A stretch of DNA of 64,000 bases from Megasphaera paucivorans (GCF_900103535.1 NZ_FNHQ01000014.1:1-64000), one strand, 5' to 3'; positions 44,625 to 53,887 are shown, numbered from the stretch's first letter. Notes: generated from the sequence alone by a model not told the origin. A program made the numbers and translations.

Positions 44625-46202
44625 ATGATAGGAAAAGTAAATGATGATTTTTTTCGAAAACATGTGCTGACTCAGACAGGAACGCAGGCAGAATCTGTCG
44701 TTATTGGACCTCATATGGGAGTCGATGCGGCCATATTGAGGCTTTCAGATTCATATATGGCAGTTGCTGAAGATCCGATTTTTCCCAGTTTGTCTATGAC
44801 AGCCGATGATTTTGCCTTTGTAACCGTTCATATAGGGGCTAGTGATATTGCCGTTATGGGAATACAACCTCGTTATATGACATATTCCTTACTGCTGCCG
44901 CCGGATACGGAGGAAGATTATATTGCGGAACTTATTGCAGCTATCAGTCGGTATGCGAAAGAAATCGGCATTACGATTGTAGGGGGACATACCGGTTTTT
45001 ATGGAGCCGTTACGGTACCTACTATTGGCGGTATCACCGTATGGGGAACCGGTGATACCTATATATCGCCGATGGGAGCACAAGACGGGGATAATGTTAT
45101 TATTACTAAAGGCTGCGGAGTAGAAGCCGCTGCCTTATTATCATTTGAGTTACAGGAGATTCTCAAGGACAATATAGATACAGACGATTTACAACGATCC
45201 CTTGCGCGGATGCATGAAGTTTCGGTTGTAAAGGATGCCTGCATAGCGGCACACAATCGTGGCGTTCATGCTATGCATGATGCCACGGAGGGAGGCGTAA
45301 AACGTGGTGTATGGGAAATTGCGCAGGCTTCCGGAAAGGGAGTCGTCATTAATACAAAAGATTTATTGCGGCCGCATGATATAGAAGCTGTTTGCGGGTA
45401 TTTTAACCTGAATACATGGGAAATCATTAGTGAAGGGACATTAGTGCTTACCTGTGCACCGGAAACAACCGAAAAGCTTTTGAACGACTATGAAAAAGCA
45501 GGGATAAAGGCCCGGATTATCGGAACCATTACAAAATCATCACAGGGTTGTATGTATTTAGAAAATGGAGATTTAAAAGAACTCGTGCCGCCAAGCAGAG
45601 ACAAATTCTGGGATGTTTTTTTTGAAGCAGCAGCACTTCACGCGAATAAGATACAATCAGAGGAAGAAAAGTTGTGTGCGGCATTGAAACAAACTGCAGC
45701 TATATTTTGTGATGAGAATATTTATAAACTTTTACCGGAAATTGGAGCTAATATTGCTTGTGTGAAAAAGAATGGCAAACAACTTAGCCAGGTGGCAGGA
45801 ATACCTGGCAGAATTATCTGTGTTAAGGATACGGCGGTTGCAGTAAGCGAACCGGAAATGGGGGCAAGTGTCCATATGGGAGAATCCATTCTTGAAGTGC
45901 GCAAGTATTTTCCTGAAGCAGCCTGTATAATGAATTTACGTAAGAACAAGGCGGTTTTGCAGGCTTGTGATATGGCAGGACTTACTACTATTGATATGCC
46001 GCCGTGTAAAAATTATCAACAGAAAGGGAATGAATTTCTGATTGATTTGGATACGGTTTTAGCACATTGTGATGTACTTCCCGATATTTTGACGACCCCG
46101 GATCGAATTAATCTGGAAACATTAATTTTAGTTATAGGTACTTCCTTGATAGATTTAGAAAGAAAAGTACTAAGTATTAAAAAAAATTATAAGTCAATAT
46201 AA
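44625..46202 (+). CDS. AIRS-like (HypE/ThiL type) kinase domain fused to ThiN thiamine-phosphate synthase domain
   Basis: 525 residues. The first about 330 have the AIR-synthase-related fold: 'GVDAAILRL' and 'VAEDPIF' at the start, 'GASDIAVMGIQPRYMTYSLLLP', 'TIVGGHTGFYGAVT' and 'HDATEGGVKRGVWEIAQASG', similar to HypE and ThiL. Residues about 350-515 match ThiN: 'LLPEIGANIACV', 'GIPGRI' (about 391), 'MGASVHMGESIL' (about 411, with the conserved His) and 'IMNLRK' (about 435). ThiN domains make thiamine phosphate from HMP-PP and thiazole phosphate; ThiL (AIRS fold) phosphorylates thiamine phosphate to TPP. A two-step TPP enzyme is a reasonable reading but not proven. AGGAGGG at 44611-44617 sets the ATG at 44625. 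It is controlled by leader RNA B. Confidence 0.82.
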   Translation: MIGKVNDDFFRKHVLTQTGTQAESVVIGPHMGVDAAILRLSDSYMAVAEDPIFPSLSMTADDFAFVTVHIGASDIAVMGIQPRYMTYSLLLPPDTEEDYIAELIAAISRYAKEIGITIVGGHTGFYGAVTVPTIGGITVWGTGDTYISPMGAQDGDNVIITKGCGVEAAALLSFELQEILKDNIDTDDLQRSLARMHEVSVVKDACIAAHNRGVHAMHDATEGGVKRGVWEIAQASGKGVVINTKDLLRPHDIEAVCGYFNLNTWEIISEGTLVLTCAPETTEKLLNDYEKAGIKARIIGTITKSSQGCMYLENGDLKELVPPSRDKFWDVFFEAAALHANKIQSEEEKLCAALKQTAAIFCDENIYKLLPEIGANIACVKKNGKQLSQVAGIPGRIICVKDTAVAVSEPEMGASVHMGESILEVRKYFPEAACIMNLRKNKAVLQACDMAGLTTIDMPPCKNYQQKGNEFLIDLDTVLAHCDVLPDILTTPDRINLETLILVIGTSLIDLERKVLSIKKNYKSI

Positions 46203-46255
46203 AAATACTGTAAATATTATTTTGTATAAAACGTGATAAATCCTAGGTGCCATGC

Positions 46256-46261
46256 TATAAT
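46256..46261 (+). promoter_or_regulatory. -10 box for the MFS gene
   Basis: TATAAT at 46256-46261, 37 bases before the MFS start; the -35 region (GTGATA at 46233) matches poorly. Confidence 0.4.
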
Positions 46262-46298
46262 ATATTGTCAAATTACATTAATATAGGCAGGCGTGGAT

Positions 46299-47492
46299 AT
46301 GGAAAAATGGAAACAAAATTTATGGATATGTTGTTGTGCAGGGTTTATAGTGTCCGTGGGAATGAGTCAAATGGCGCCCATGCTGCCGCTGTATGTGGCG
46401 GAACTGGGGATACATGACATAGAGCAAATAGAACGCTGGTCAGGCATCATTTTCGGGTGCAACTTTATTAGCTTGGCTGTTTTTTCTCCTATATGGGGAC
46501 GATTATCGGATCGGTATGGGCGTAAACCGATGGTGCTGCGGGCGAGTCTTTGGCTGGCGGTTATCATGACAGGAATGGGATTTGCACAGAATGTTTATCA
46601 ATTAGCGGTCTTACGTCTTGCCCAAGGGGCTATGAGCGGTTTTCAAGCGGCAGTTATTCCGCTTATTGCCCAAGAATCACCACGGGATCATTCCGGCTGG
46701 GCCTTAGGCATGTTTTTTACTTGCCAGGTCAGTGGAACTCTTTTGGGACCTTTATTGGGCGGCTTCCTTTCGGAACTCATCGGTATCCGCCATACTTTTT
46801 TTGTTATAGGATTTTTCTGTTTTTTGGGATTTTTAGCACTTTTTAAAATTCATGAAACATGTAAGCCGCATGTGCAGGCAGCCTCATTGACGTTAAAAGA
46901 TACGTTTCATCGATTGCCGCAGCCGCAATTAATTTTCGGACTTTTTATAACTACACTGATTATGCAGTTTGCTACTATGTCGATCCAACCTATTATTACC
47001 GTGTATATTGCACAATTGGTCGCGTCTTCTGATCACTTGGCACTGATAGCCGGAGCTGTTTTTTCTTCTACAGGCTTTGCCAGCATGCTTACGGCGTCCC
47101 GCATTGGACGACTGGCTGATCGGATAGGATCGCAGAAGGTATTATTTTTTTCTCTTATTTTAGCGGGCATTTCATTTGTTCCGCAAGGATTAGTAACAAG
47201 TCCGGTGGAACTTGGCATATTGCGCTTTGCCTTGGGAATCGCATTGGCGGGTATGCTGCCGTCTGTCAATAATTTGATTCGGCAGTATACCCCGTCCTTA
47301 TGTTTGGGACGCATTTACGGATTTAATCAATCGGCGCAATTTATGGGAATGTTTGCCGGATCTTTTTTTGGGGGGCATTTGGCGGCAGCAATAGGAATCC
47401 AAAATGTATTTTTTGTTACAGCGGGAGTATTGTTAATAAATGCTGTTTGGTGTTGGAAAATGGTATATTCAGTGTCTGAAATGAAAATTTAA
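46299..47492 (+). CDS. MFS transporter (drug:H+ antiporter type)
   Basis: A 397-residue protein with twelve predicted helices. The loop 2-3 signature is 'FSPIWGRLSDRYGRKPMVLRA' and its second-half mirror 'ASRIGRLADRIGSQKVLF'. The motif C-like 'GTLLGPLLGGFLSE' in helix 5 points to an antiporter of the MdtG/YceE-like group. The frame opens with GTG at 46293, but the ATG at 46299 has a better distance to AGGCAGG. No neighbour informs the substrate. Confidence 0.87.
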   Translation: MEKWKQNLWICCCAGFIVSVGMSQMAPMLPLYVAELGIHDIEQIERWSGIIFGCNFISLAVFSPIWGRLSDRYGRKPMVLRASLWLAVIMTGMGFAQNVYQLAVLRLAQGAMSGFQAAVIPLIAQESPRDHSGWALGMFFTCQVSGTLLGPLLGGFLSELIGIRHTFFVIGFFCFLGFLALFKIHETCKPHVQAASLTLKDTFHRLPQPQLIFGLFITTLIMQFATMSIQPIITVYIAQLVASSDHLALIAGAVFSSTGFASMLTASRIGRLADRIGSQKVLFFSLILAGISFVPQGLVTSPVELGILRFALGIALAGMLPSVNNLIRQYTPSLCLGRIYGFNQSAQFMGMFAGSFFGGHLAAAIGIQNVFFVTAGVLLINAVWCWKMVYSVSEMKI

Positions 47493-47690
47493 TTTAAATT
47501 GAAAAAAATAATTGTGATTTTTAATATATTTTTATTGTATATTATTATTTTTATTATATAGAAGATAATGTGCCAAATAACGGCATTAGTATCACATAAT
47601 CTAATGTGACATAACAGGTATAAAAGTGAATAATAATGATAAATCGTAATGTAAATGAAATGTTTTTGTAATAATAATGTAATTAATTAC

Positions 47691-47719
47691 TTGTAACTAG
47701 TTTGATTGTATTGTATAAT
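47691..47719 (+). promoter_or_regulatory. Promoter of the M20/DUF3311/SSS operon
   Basis: TTGTAA (47691-47696), 17 bases and TATAAT (47714-47719). The 270 bases before the gene are very AT-rich with no other clear signal. Confidence 0.6.
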
Positions 47720-47764
47720 GTGGATTAAACTTTAATATTTTAATACAAAGAAGGTAAGGTAATA

Positions 47765-48946
47765 ATGGAAGTAAAGGATTTAGTTCAAAAATATCAGGAT
47801 TATGTTCGCGATTTGCGGCGTTATTTTCATCAATATCCTGAACTCAGTTACGAAGAAGTGGAAACAACGAGACGTATTGCTGACGAGCTTGATAAAATGG
47901 GGGTTCCCTACACTATCAATCCGGAAAAAAACACAGGGCTTGTAGCCGTGATACAAGGAGGGCATGCGGGAAAAGCAGTAGCTTTGCGTGCCGATATAGA
48001 CGGATTGAATGTAACAGAAATGAATGACGTTCCCTTTAAATCTAAAAATGAAGGGAAAATGCATGCATGTGGTCATGATAGTCACATTGCGATGCTTTTG
48101 GGCGCAGCACGTATGCTTTTGGATGTTAAAGATGATATATACGGTAAAGTATATCTTGTTTTTCAGCCGGCAGAAGAAATGGGCAGCGGTTCGCAGTATA
48201 TGATTAATTTTGGGAATTGGTATAATGAAATTGGCGCTATTTTTGGTGGTCACATTTGGATTGATGTACCGGCCGGTCAAATTTCTGTAGAAGCAGGCGA
48301 CCGTATGGCTGCGGGCGGGCAATTTATTATTAAGGTCCATGGCAGATCCGGGCATGGGGCACAACCGCAGGAATCTATCGATGCAGTTGTCACGGCTTCG
48401 GCAATCGTTATGAATTTGCAGACGTTGGTATCTCGCCGTTACAATGCACTTGATCCGGTCGTATTGACGATAGGAACATTGCATAGCGGAGACCGTTTTA
48501 ATATTATTTCAGGAGAAGCCGTTCTGGAAGGGACGACTCGTTATTTCAATACGGAGGTAGGAAAAGACCTCAAGGAATCCATGGAACGTATTATCATGGA
48601 CACGGCTCATGCGTATGGGGCCACGGCAGAATTTGAGTATTGGATTATGGTACCGCCTACGGTGAATGATGAAGAATGTTCAGCTATTGCGCAAGGTGCT
48701 GTTAAGAAAGTTCTGGGAGAAAAGGCTTTATTTCACATGCAGAAGACCATGGGCGGCGAAGATTTTTCCCGCTATCAGGAACATAAGCCGGGATGCTTTG
48801 CTTTTGTGGGATTTAATAACCCAGCGATTGGAGCCGTCAATTCCCATCACAGTAATAACTTTACCATAGATGATTCGATTTTATCCGGAGGTTCCGGTGT
48901 ATATGCCCAGAGTGCCATTGATTGGCTGAAAACGCATTGCGATTAA
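47765..48946 (+). CDS. M20-family amidohydrolase (IAA-amino acid hydrolase / HipO-like)
   Basis: A 393-residue amidohydrolase: 'RRYFHQYPELSYEE' at the start, 'ALRADIDGLNVTE' (about 80, metal Asp), 'HACGHDSHIAMLLGAA' (about 100, Cys-His metal site), 'FQPAEEMGSGSQYMI' (catalytic Glu pair, about 136), 'GRSGHGAQPQESIDAV', and 'MGGEDFSRY' near the end. Members cleave N-acyl amino acids or hippurate-like amides. GAAGGTAAGG precedes the ATG. A DUF3311/SSS sodium symporter pair follows, so import and hydrolysis of a substrate are probably linked. Confidence 0.92.
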   Translation: MEVKDLVQKYQDYVRDLRRYFHQYPELSYEEVETTRRIADELDKMGVPYTINPEKNTGLVAVIQGGHAGKAVALRADIDGLNVTEMNDVPFKSKNEGKMHACGHDSHIAMLLGAARMLLDVKDDIYGKVYLVFQPAEEMGSGSQYMINFGNWYNEIGAIFGGHIWIDVPAGQISVEAGDRMAAGGQFIIKVHGRSGHGAQPQESIDAVVTASAIVMNLQTLVSRRYNALDPVVLTIGTLHSGDRFNIISGEAVLEGTTRYFNTEVGKDLKESMERIIMDTAHAYGATAEFEYWIMVPPTVNDEECSAIAQGAVKKVLGEKALFHMQKTMGGEDFSRYQEHKPGCFAFVGFNNPAIGAVNSHHSNNFTIDDSILSGGSGVYAQSAIDWLKTHCD

Positions 48947-49037
48947 TCTGTAAGGAGACACCATTTCTTGCGTTTAGTGGGATTTGTGTGATATTTGTTA
49001 TATTAGGATACTATTTTATGAAGAAGGGGGTTTTGTT

Positions 49038-49283
49038 ATGGCATTACGAATTTTTTTGACAGCAGTGCCGTTTATTTGGATTATTGGAGCATTGCCATGG
49101 GTTAATCGGGTACATCCCATGATTTTTGGCGTACCGTTTCTTGCTTTTTGGATCCAGCTTGGTGTCATTATATCTGTGTTTTGTATTCATACGCTTTATA
49201 TGATAGACAAGAAGAATCATGCAAAAGCTGATGCAGAAGCGGCTGAACATGCGTTAGACGGTCATAAATCAAAGGAAAATTAA
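49038..49283 (+). CDS. DUF3311-type small membrane subunit of a sodium symporter
   Basis: 81 residues with two membrane helices ('ALRIFLTAVPFIWIIGALPW' and 'VPFLAFWIQLGVIISVFCIHTLYMI') and a charged C-terminal tail. This is the pattern of DUF3311, a small partner encoded next to SSS-family permeases. The upstream frame from 48984 is excluded by AAGGGGG directly before the ATG at 49038. It lies 18 bases before the large subunit. Confidence 0.85.
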   Translation: MALRIFLTAVPFIWIIGALPWVNRVHPMIFGVPFLAFWIQLGVIISVFCIHTLYMIDKKNHAKADAEAAEHALDGHKSKEN

Positions 49284-49301
49284 GAGAGGAGGTACTCATT
49301 C

Positions 49302-50762
49302 ATGGAGAATAGTAGTGCAATTATTATATTGTTTATTTTTATCGTTGGCATTTCTGTACTGGGAGCTATCCCCGGTATGAAACATAAAATGAATTCTGAA
49401 AGCTGGGCTGTCGGTGATCGTAATTTTGGCCGTTGGCTGAATTGGTTTATTATGGCGGGCGAAGTTTATACAGCCTTTGCTTTTTTAGGTGCCAGCGGCT
49501 GGGCTTATGCAAAGGGAGGACCGTCCTTTTATATTTTGGGATATGGCTCTTTGGCATATATGGTAGGATATTACATTTTGCCGAAAATTTGTGTATATGG
49601 ACACAGTCATTTACTTGTTACACAAGGTGATTTGGTCGAATATTTGTACAGCAGCCGTCCCTTGGGGATTTTGGTATCTTGTATTGGCGTTGCGTTTTTA
49701 TTGCCGTATCTTCAGTTGCAGCTTACAGCACTTGGCCTTATTGTGGAAGTAGCTTCGCTGGGTGAGATTTCTCGTATAACCGCTATGTTGATTGCATTTG
49801 TCATGGTGGCTGCATTTGTTTTTTTAAGTGGTTTAAGAGGGGTTGCTTCTACTGCTCTTATTAAGGATATAGCAATGATGCTTGCTATGCTTTTCTTTGG
49901 TATTTATCTCCCCTTCCATTATTTTGGCGGTGTAGGAGAAATGTTTGCCAAGATTGAAGCAATTAATCCGACCTATTTGATTTTCCCGGGAAGTACAAAA
50001 GTGTTGGATGTAGGCTGGGCCATGTCGACGCTTTGTGTAATGGCGGCAGGTTTTTATATGTGGCCTCATTTTACGACGAATACGTTTAGTGCTAAAGATC
50101 CGGATGTACCGCGTCACAATGCTGTATGGCTTCCAGTATATCATCTGCTGCTGATATGCCCTATGCTTGTTGGTTTTACTGCGTTGTTGGTGTATATGAA
50201 TAATCCATTGCCTGTAGCAGATATGGCGTTTTTATATTTGGTAAAAGATTCCTTCCCCGTTTGGGTTTTGGGTATTGTAGGTGGTGCCGGTGCGCTGGCT
50301 TGTATGATTCCGGCGGCGGACTTGCTTTTATCTACATCACTTTTGATATCTCGTAATATTTATATTAAAGGGTTCCGTGGCGGAGATGAAAATGTGTCTC
50401 CGGAACATATGAAACAGGCTGCTCGGTATTTTATTCTTATTTTGACGGCTGTTGCATTATATTTGTCTATTTTCCATGCTAACCTTTTAGTTAATTTGCT
50501 TCTTACCGGTTATTCCGGAGTTACCCAGTTTTTCCCGCTTATTGTATTTGGTATGTTTTGGCCTAAATCTAGTAAATTGGGAGCTATTTGCGGACTTCTT
50601 GTCGGTGAATTCTTGGTATTTTATTTGATGTTGAATAAAATGGATCCGTTCCCATTGATGGGTATTCACTTTAATGCTGGTTTCGTAGCTCTTGTTTGTA
50701 ACTTTATCGTCTTTATCGTAGTCAGTCTTTTGACTAAAGAAGGAAAAACGAAACTTCAATAA
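49302..50762 (+). CDS. Sodium:solute symporter family permease
   Basis: 486 residues with about 13 helices. 'SESWAVGDRNFGRWLNWFIMAGEVYTAFAFLGASGWAYAKGG' (in part) is the SSS N-terminal signature, 'KDIAMMLAMLFFGIYLPF' and the Na2-site region 'PAADLLLSTSLLISRNIYIK' (about 340) follow. The association with a DUF3311 subunit is typical of monocarboxylate/amino-acid-type members (MctP-like). The substrate is presumably a product or substrate of the M20 hydrolase in the same operon. Confidence 0.92.
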   Translation: MENSSAIIILFIFIVGISVLGAIPGMKHKMNSESWAVGDRNFGRWLNWFIMAGEVYTAFAFLGASGWAYAKGGPSFYILGYGSLAYMVGYYILPKICVYGHSHLLVTQGDLVEYLYSSRPLGILVSCIGVAFLLPYLQLQLTALGLIVEVASLGEISRITAMLIAFVMVAAFVFLSGLRGVASTALIKDIAMMLAMLFFGIYLPFHYFGGVGEMFAKIEAINPTYLIFPGSTKVLDVGWAMSTLCVMAAGFYMWPHFTTNTFSAKDPDVPRHNAVWLPVYHLLLICPMLVGFTALLVYMNNPLPVADMAFLYLVKDSFPVWVLGIVGGAGALACMIPAADLLLSTSLLISRNIYIKGFRGGDENVSPEHMKQAARYFILILTAVALYLSIFHANLLVNLLLTGYSGVTQFFPLIVFGMFWPKSSKLGAICGLLVGEFLVFYLMLNKMDPFPLMGIHFNAGFVALVCNFIVFIVVSLLTKEGKTKLQ

Positions 50763-50774
50763 TTAAAATAAAAA

Positions 50775-50826
50775 AGTGGCTGTGAAAAAATGAGAAATCA
50801 TTTTATCCACAGCTTCTTTTTTTATG
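50775..50826 (+). terminator. Terminator after the sodium symporter
   Basis: GCTGTG (50779-50784) and CACAGC (50808-50813) close a stem with an inner AAAATGA/TCATTTT pairing; TTCTTTTTTT follows. Confidence 0.85.
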
Positions 50827-50905
50827 CACCTTGAGGTAGCTGACAGGCAATTACTGAAAAAAGGGCATACAGTCATTTTTTCCATAAAAACTTTTTTTTT
50901 ACAGT

Positions 50906-51340
50906 TTATGCGGCTTTCTTCAAGCGTAGTCTTTTATTGGGGTATTTATAAAGATTGTGCCCGATGGAAACCCGAAAAACCTCTAAACGTACCTGTTCCA
51001 TGCCTTTTCGAATAATTTTTGTGTACCAGCGGTTATTTTTCATGATACCAAAAGTATCTTCGGATTAATTTTGATACAAAAGCGGGCAAACTCATCGTTG
51101 ATTTCATCGAGTAAATTCGTGACTTTTCCGTTGCTTTTTCCATACCTAGTTGTATTTATTGGCATTTATCTCAAATTTCGAACTGTCTATATACAGATGA
51201 GTCAAATCCACATGATCTTTGGCAAATATATGGTTGTTGATATCGCTGAACAATTTCTCAGGTATTTCTCCAAGTCGATTTCCTCCATGAATCGACCAAA
51301 AATCAGCACGGGATCACAGATATTCAGATAATCTGAAATA
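50906..51340 (-). pseudogene. Decayed IS1182-type transposase
   Basis: The minus strand can be read in pieces as a transposase of the IS1182 kind. 'LFSDINNHIFAKDHVDLTHL' and 'IDSSKFEINANKY' come from the middle; a stop codon and frame changes follow, then 'FGIMKNNRWYTKIIRKGMEQ' and 'LRLKKAA' run to the stop at 50906. The N-terminal part is broken near 51340. No intact frame remains. It occupies most of the gap between the symporter and the following peptidase gene. Confidence 0.72.
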
Positions 51341-51419
51341 AATAGTGGTAAAACTGCTTGTTTTGTTTTAGAATAATATATGTTTGAATTTTTTATGTGA
51401 GTATGTAAAATTTTAACAC

Positions 51420-51470
51420 AAAATGCGGATCGCCTGCTCGTTTGAGCAAGCGATCCTCATTTGTTTTTAT
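51420..51470. terminator. Hairpin, probable terminator
   Basis: GGATCGC (51427-51433) and GCGATCC (51450-51456) with inner GCTC/GAGC pairing, flanked by AAAATG and CATTTGTTTTT. It may end transcription from the IS relic side or serve the minus-strand peptidase, or be an element end. Confidence 0.6.
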
Positions 51471-51513
51471 AGAGGTGGTATTTCACTGCCACGCTTTTTT
51501 ATATAAAAATTTA

Positions 51514-52638
51514 TTACATATGAAAAAATAAAAATGCTGCCAACTGATTCATTCCCCCTTCTAACGTATCCAAATCAATAGATTCATAGATGGAGTGTGC
51601 ACGGGTTCCTTCACAAATACCAAAAGAAATGGCCGGAATTCCCATACTCAAAGGAATATTAGCATCTGTACTGGCAGCATGAAATTTCATCGGCTGCTGG
51701 TTGTTTTCACGAATAGCGGCAATACGATCATAGATCTCTGCTTGGGTGATTCCTTGACTGCAAGGCCGTTCCCCAATAAGTGTTTGTTTGATTTGTATTT
51801 TTTCTGTATCCGCTTTTTGTAAAATAGTTGTTAGATGCCCATCAATACGTTCTAATTCATCCTTTGATTCAGAACGCAGATCGATGGTAAACTCTACTTG
51901 TTCCGCAATGGAATTTACCGTTGAACCACCACAGATAGTGCCTACATTATATGTAGTTTTCGGTGTTGTCGGTACTTGCTGCATGTACAACTGGCAGATA
52001 ATGGAAGAGGCTGCGGCGATAGCATTGCTGTTGCCAAATTTTTCCCAGCTGTGGCCGCCTTCTGCTGTAATGGAAATGGTATAGCGCCGAGAACCTACAG
52101 CAAGATTGACAAATTGGTTACAGCTGCCATCGACAGCGATCACTTCACTGAGATGTTCTTTCCATGTATTAACAAGATAGCGGCTGCCCTTCAAATTTCC
52201 CAGCCCTTCTTCGCCAACATTAAAGGCAAAAAGAATGCCTGTAGGTAAGTCGACTTTTAATGTATGAAGCATACGGATGAGAAATAACAATCCGGCTACA
52301 CTGGAACTATTATCGCCGCAAGAAGGAGCGTAAAGTGTATGCCCATCAATTTTTGGTTCAATTGTGGTGACATTGTTGAAAACAGTGTCTATATGAGCAT
52401 TATACAGCGGAAATGTATCAGATTTTTCTAAATGATAGGGATATATTACATTGCCAGCTTCATCTATGTAAGCGCCGTCTGCTCCCCAGCTATTCAATTT
52501 TTCCAGAATCCACTCTGCTTTTTTTTGTTCTGAGCCGGTCGGAGATGGAATTGCACTTATATCAATGATTAATTGTACTAAATCTTTCTTATTGTCGGTA
52601 ATGAATTTTTGTACGGCTAGTTCTAATGGTTTGTTCAT
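51514..52638 (-). CDS. M20-family metallopeptidase (ArgE/DapE/PepT-like)
   Basis: A 374-residue peptidase: 'ISAIPSPTGSE' (about 27), 'LYNAHIDTVF' (metal His/Asp, about 79), 'APSCGDNSSSVAGLLFLI' (about 108), 'FNVGEEGLGNLKG' (catalytic Glu, about 142), and 'STDANIPLSMGIPAISFG' with a final 'RAHSIYE' His. The metal-binding set is complete. It acts on an amino-acid amide or small peptide; a YgeY/DapE-like role cannot be separated by eye. The start is the ATG at 52638 with AGGGGG upstream. Single gene. Confidence 0.88.
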   Translation of the reverse strand: MNKPLELAVQKFITDNKKDLVQLIIDISAIPSPTGSEQKKAEWILEKLNSWGADGAYIDEAGNVIYPYHLEKSDTFPLYNAHIDTVFNNVTTIEPKIDGHTLYAPSCGDNSSSVAGLLFLIRMLHTLKVDLPTGILFAFNVGEEGLGNLKGSRYLVNTWKEHLSEVIAVDGSCNQFVNLAVGSRRYTISITAEGGHSWEKFGNSNAIAAASSIICQLYMQQVPTTPKTTYNVGTICGGSTVNSIAEQVEFTIDLRSESKDELERIDGHLTTILQKADTEKIQIKQTLIGERPCSQGITQAEIYDRIAAIRENNQQPMKFHAASTDANIPLSMGIPAISFGICEGTRAHSIYESIDLDTLEGGMNQLAAFLFFHM

Positions 52639-52940
52639 GGTAATCCCCCTCATTATGTTGTTCTTTTTAATGAACCTAAGGATATTATAATGTCTTTATA
52701 ATAAAAAGCAATAACTATCTGCATGATGTAATAAAAAGTTTGGCTTTATATTTTTTAAACTGAGAAACAGAAGAATCAAAGCGCTGCATTAAAAACTATT
52801 AACATAATAGATACTGTAGGGAGGAAAAAGAATAAAGACGATGTTCTGGAGAGAACACATTGTTTTTGTATAATAATTGTAACAAAGTTGTAATACTATT
52901 TGTTTATACTTAACGTAGTAACAGAAGGGAGTGGAATGCA
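52639..52940. other. Divergent intergenic region
   Basis: About 300 AT-rich bases between the peptidase (minus) and the secreted repeat protein (plus). TTGTAA-type sequences recur (around 52875-52892) and TATACT stands at about 52904, so promoters are likely, but none is clear-cut. No hairpin of note. Confidence 0.4.
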
Positions 52941-53795
52941 ATGCATATAGAAAAAAATTTAAAACAAAAAATAATGGCAGGCATGTTAGCAAGTGCTGCA
53001 GCAGCTATTGTTATGTCTTTGCCGTATATATCGGTTTCGGCCAATAACTTTGTCGTGTCACCTATGGCAAATACTAATCGGGTCAGTCAAGGACAACATG
53101 GAATAGGATTCAATCATTGCGATTCTCTTCATGAACGAATTACGGCAAGGGTAACTGAAGGAAAAATCACGCAGGAGCAGGCAGATAAATTAGAAAATAT
53201 CATACAAGAACATACCAATCAGCTGATAAAAGAACGGGAAGTATGGATACAACACCTTCCTGATAAAACAGGGATTTCAGAACAAACAATAAAAGAAATT
53301 TTTGCCAGACCTGACTATGATAAAGTATCTCAGCCAATGCAAACTCGTATAGCAGAATTAGTTCAGGAAGGGCAAATTACACAGGCGGAAGCGGATTCTA
53401 TGCACCACTTCTTTGTAAATCATAAACCGGGATGGAACCGACAGAGCGGAGAACGTCCGGATTCGCAGAATATGCTGCAGAAAATGGCCGAGGAAACGGG
53501 AATTTCTGCAGAACGTTTGAAAGAGATTCATTTTATGGTGATGCCGCAATATGCCAATTATAAAATTATGATGGAGCAAATGATTAAAGACGGAAAGATG
53601 ACACAAACTGAAGCAGATTCTATCCAAAATTATTTTAAAACTCATCAGGATGATTTTTGGCAGAGAAAACGGAATGATACAGAGCAAATGATGACAGATA
53701 TGTCTCAAAGTACGGGAATAGCGCCTGAACGTTTAAAAACTATCATGGAAGCGATGCATCCGCAGATGTCCTGTAAGCCAGGTTTACAAAATTAA
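52941..53795 (+). CDS. Secreted protein with three copies of an EGKITQ-EAD / TGIS-ERLKEI repeat
   Basis: 284 residues. Residues 1-34 form a signal peptide (basic start, hydrophobic core, SVSA end). The mature part is built of about three units of roughly 70 residues. Each contains an 'EGKITQEQADKLENI'-like helix (at about 73, 143 and 217) and a 'TGIS-ERLKEI'-like helix (at about 110, 187 and 259). The composition is polar and rich in Gln, Met, Lys and Glu, so it is mostly helical. I do not recognise a named family. The 'G-I-T-EA' helix-turn units resemble repeats seen in several secreted Bacillota proteins of unknown role. A terminator follows. Confidence 0.75.
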   Translation: MHIEKNLKQKIMAGMLASAAAAIVMSLPYISVSANNFVVSPMANTNRVSQGQHGIGFNHCDSLHERITARVTEGKITQEQADKLENIIQEHTNQLIKEREVWIQHLPDKTGISEQTIKEIFARPDYDKVSQPMQTRIAELVQEGQITQAEADSMHHFFVNHKPGWNRQSGERPDSQNMLQKMAEETGISAERLKEIHFMVMPQYANYKIMMEQMIKDGKMTQTEADSIQNYFKTHQDDFWQRKRNDTEQMMTDMSQSTGIAPERLKTIMEAMHPQMSCKPGLQN

Positions 53796-53830
53796 CACGT
53801 ACGATATTGTTGGCAAACATATTGATATAA

Positions 53831-53868
53831 AAAAAACGATCTGCATAAGTGGCAGATCGTTTTTTTTT
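53831..53868. terminator. Bidirectional terminator
   Basis: AAAACGATCTGC (53833-53844), loop ATAAGTG and GCAGATCGTTTT (53852-53863), with A and T runs on either side; between convergent genes. Confidence 0.9.
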
Positions 53869-53887
53869 ATGCTATCCCTTGAGAAAC

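Noticed and set aside
44625-46202. SelD (selenophosphate synthase) for the AIRS-fold protein
   Set aside because: The N-terminal Cys/Sec-glycine motif of SelD is missing and the C-terminal half is a ThiN domain.
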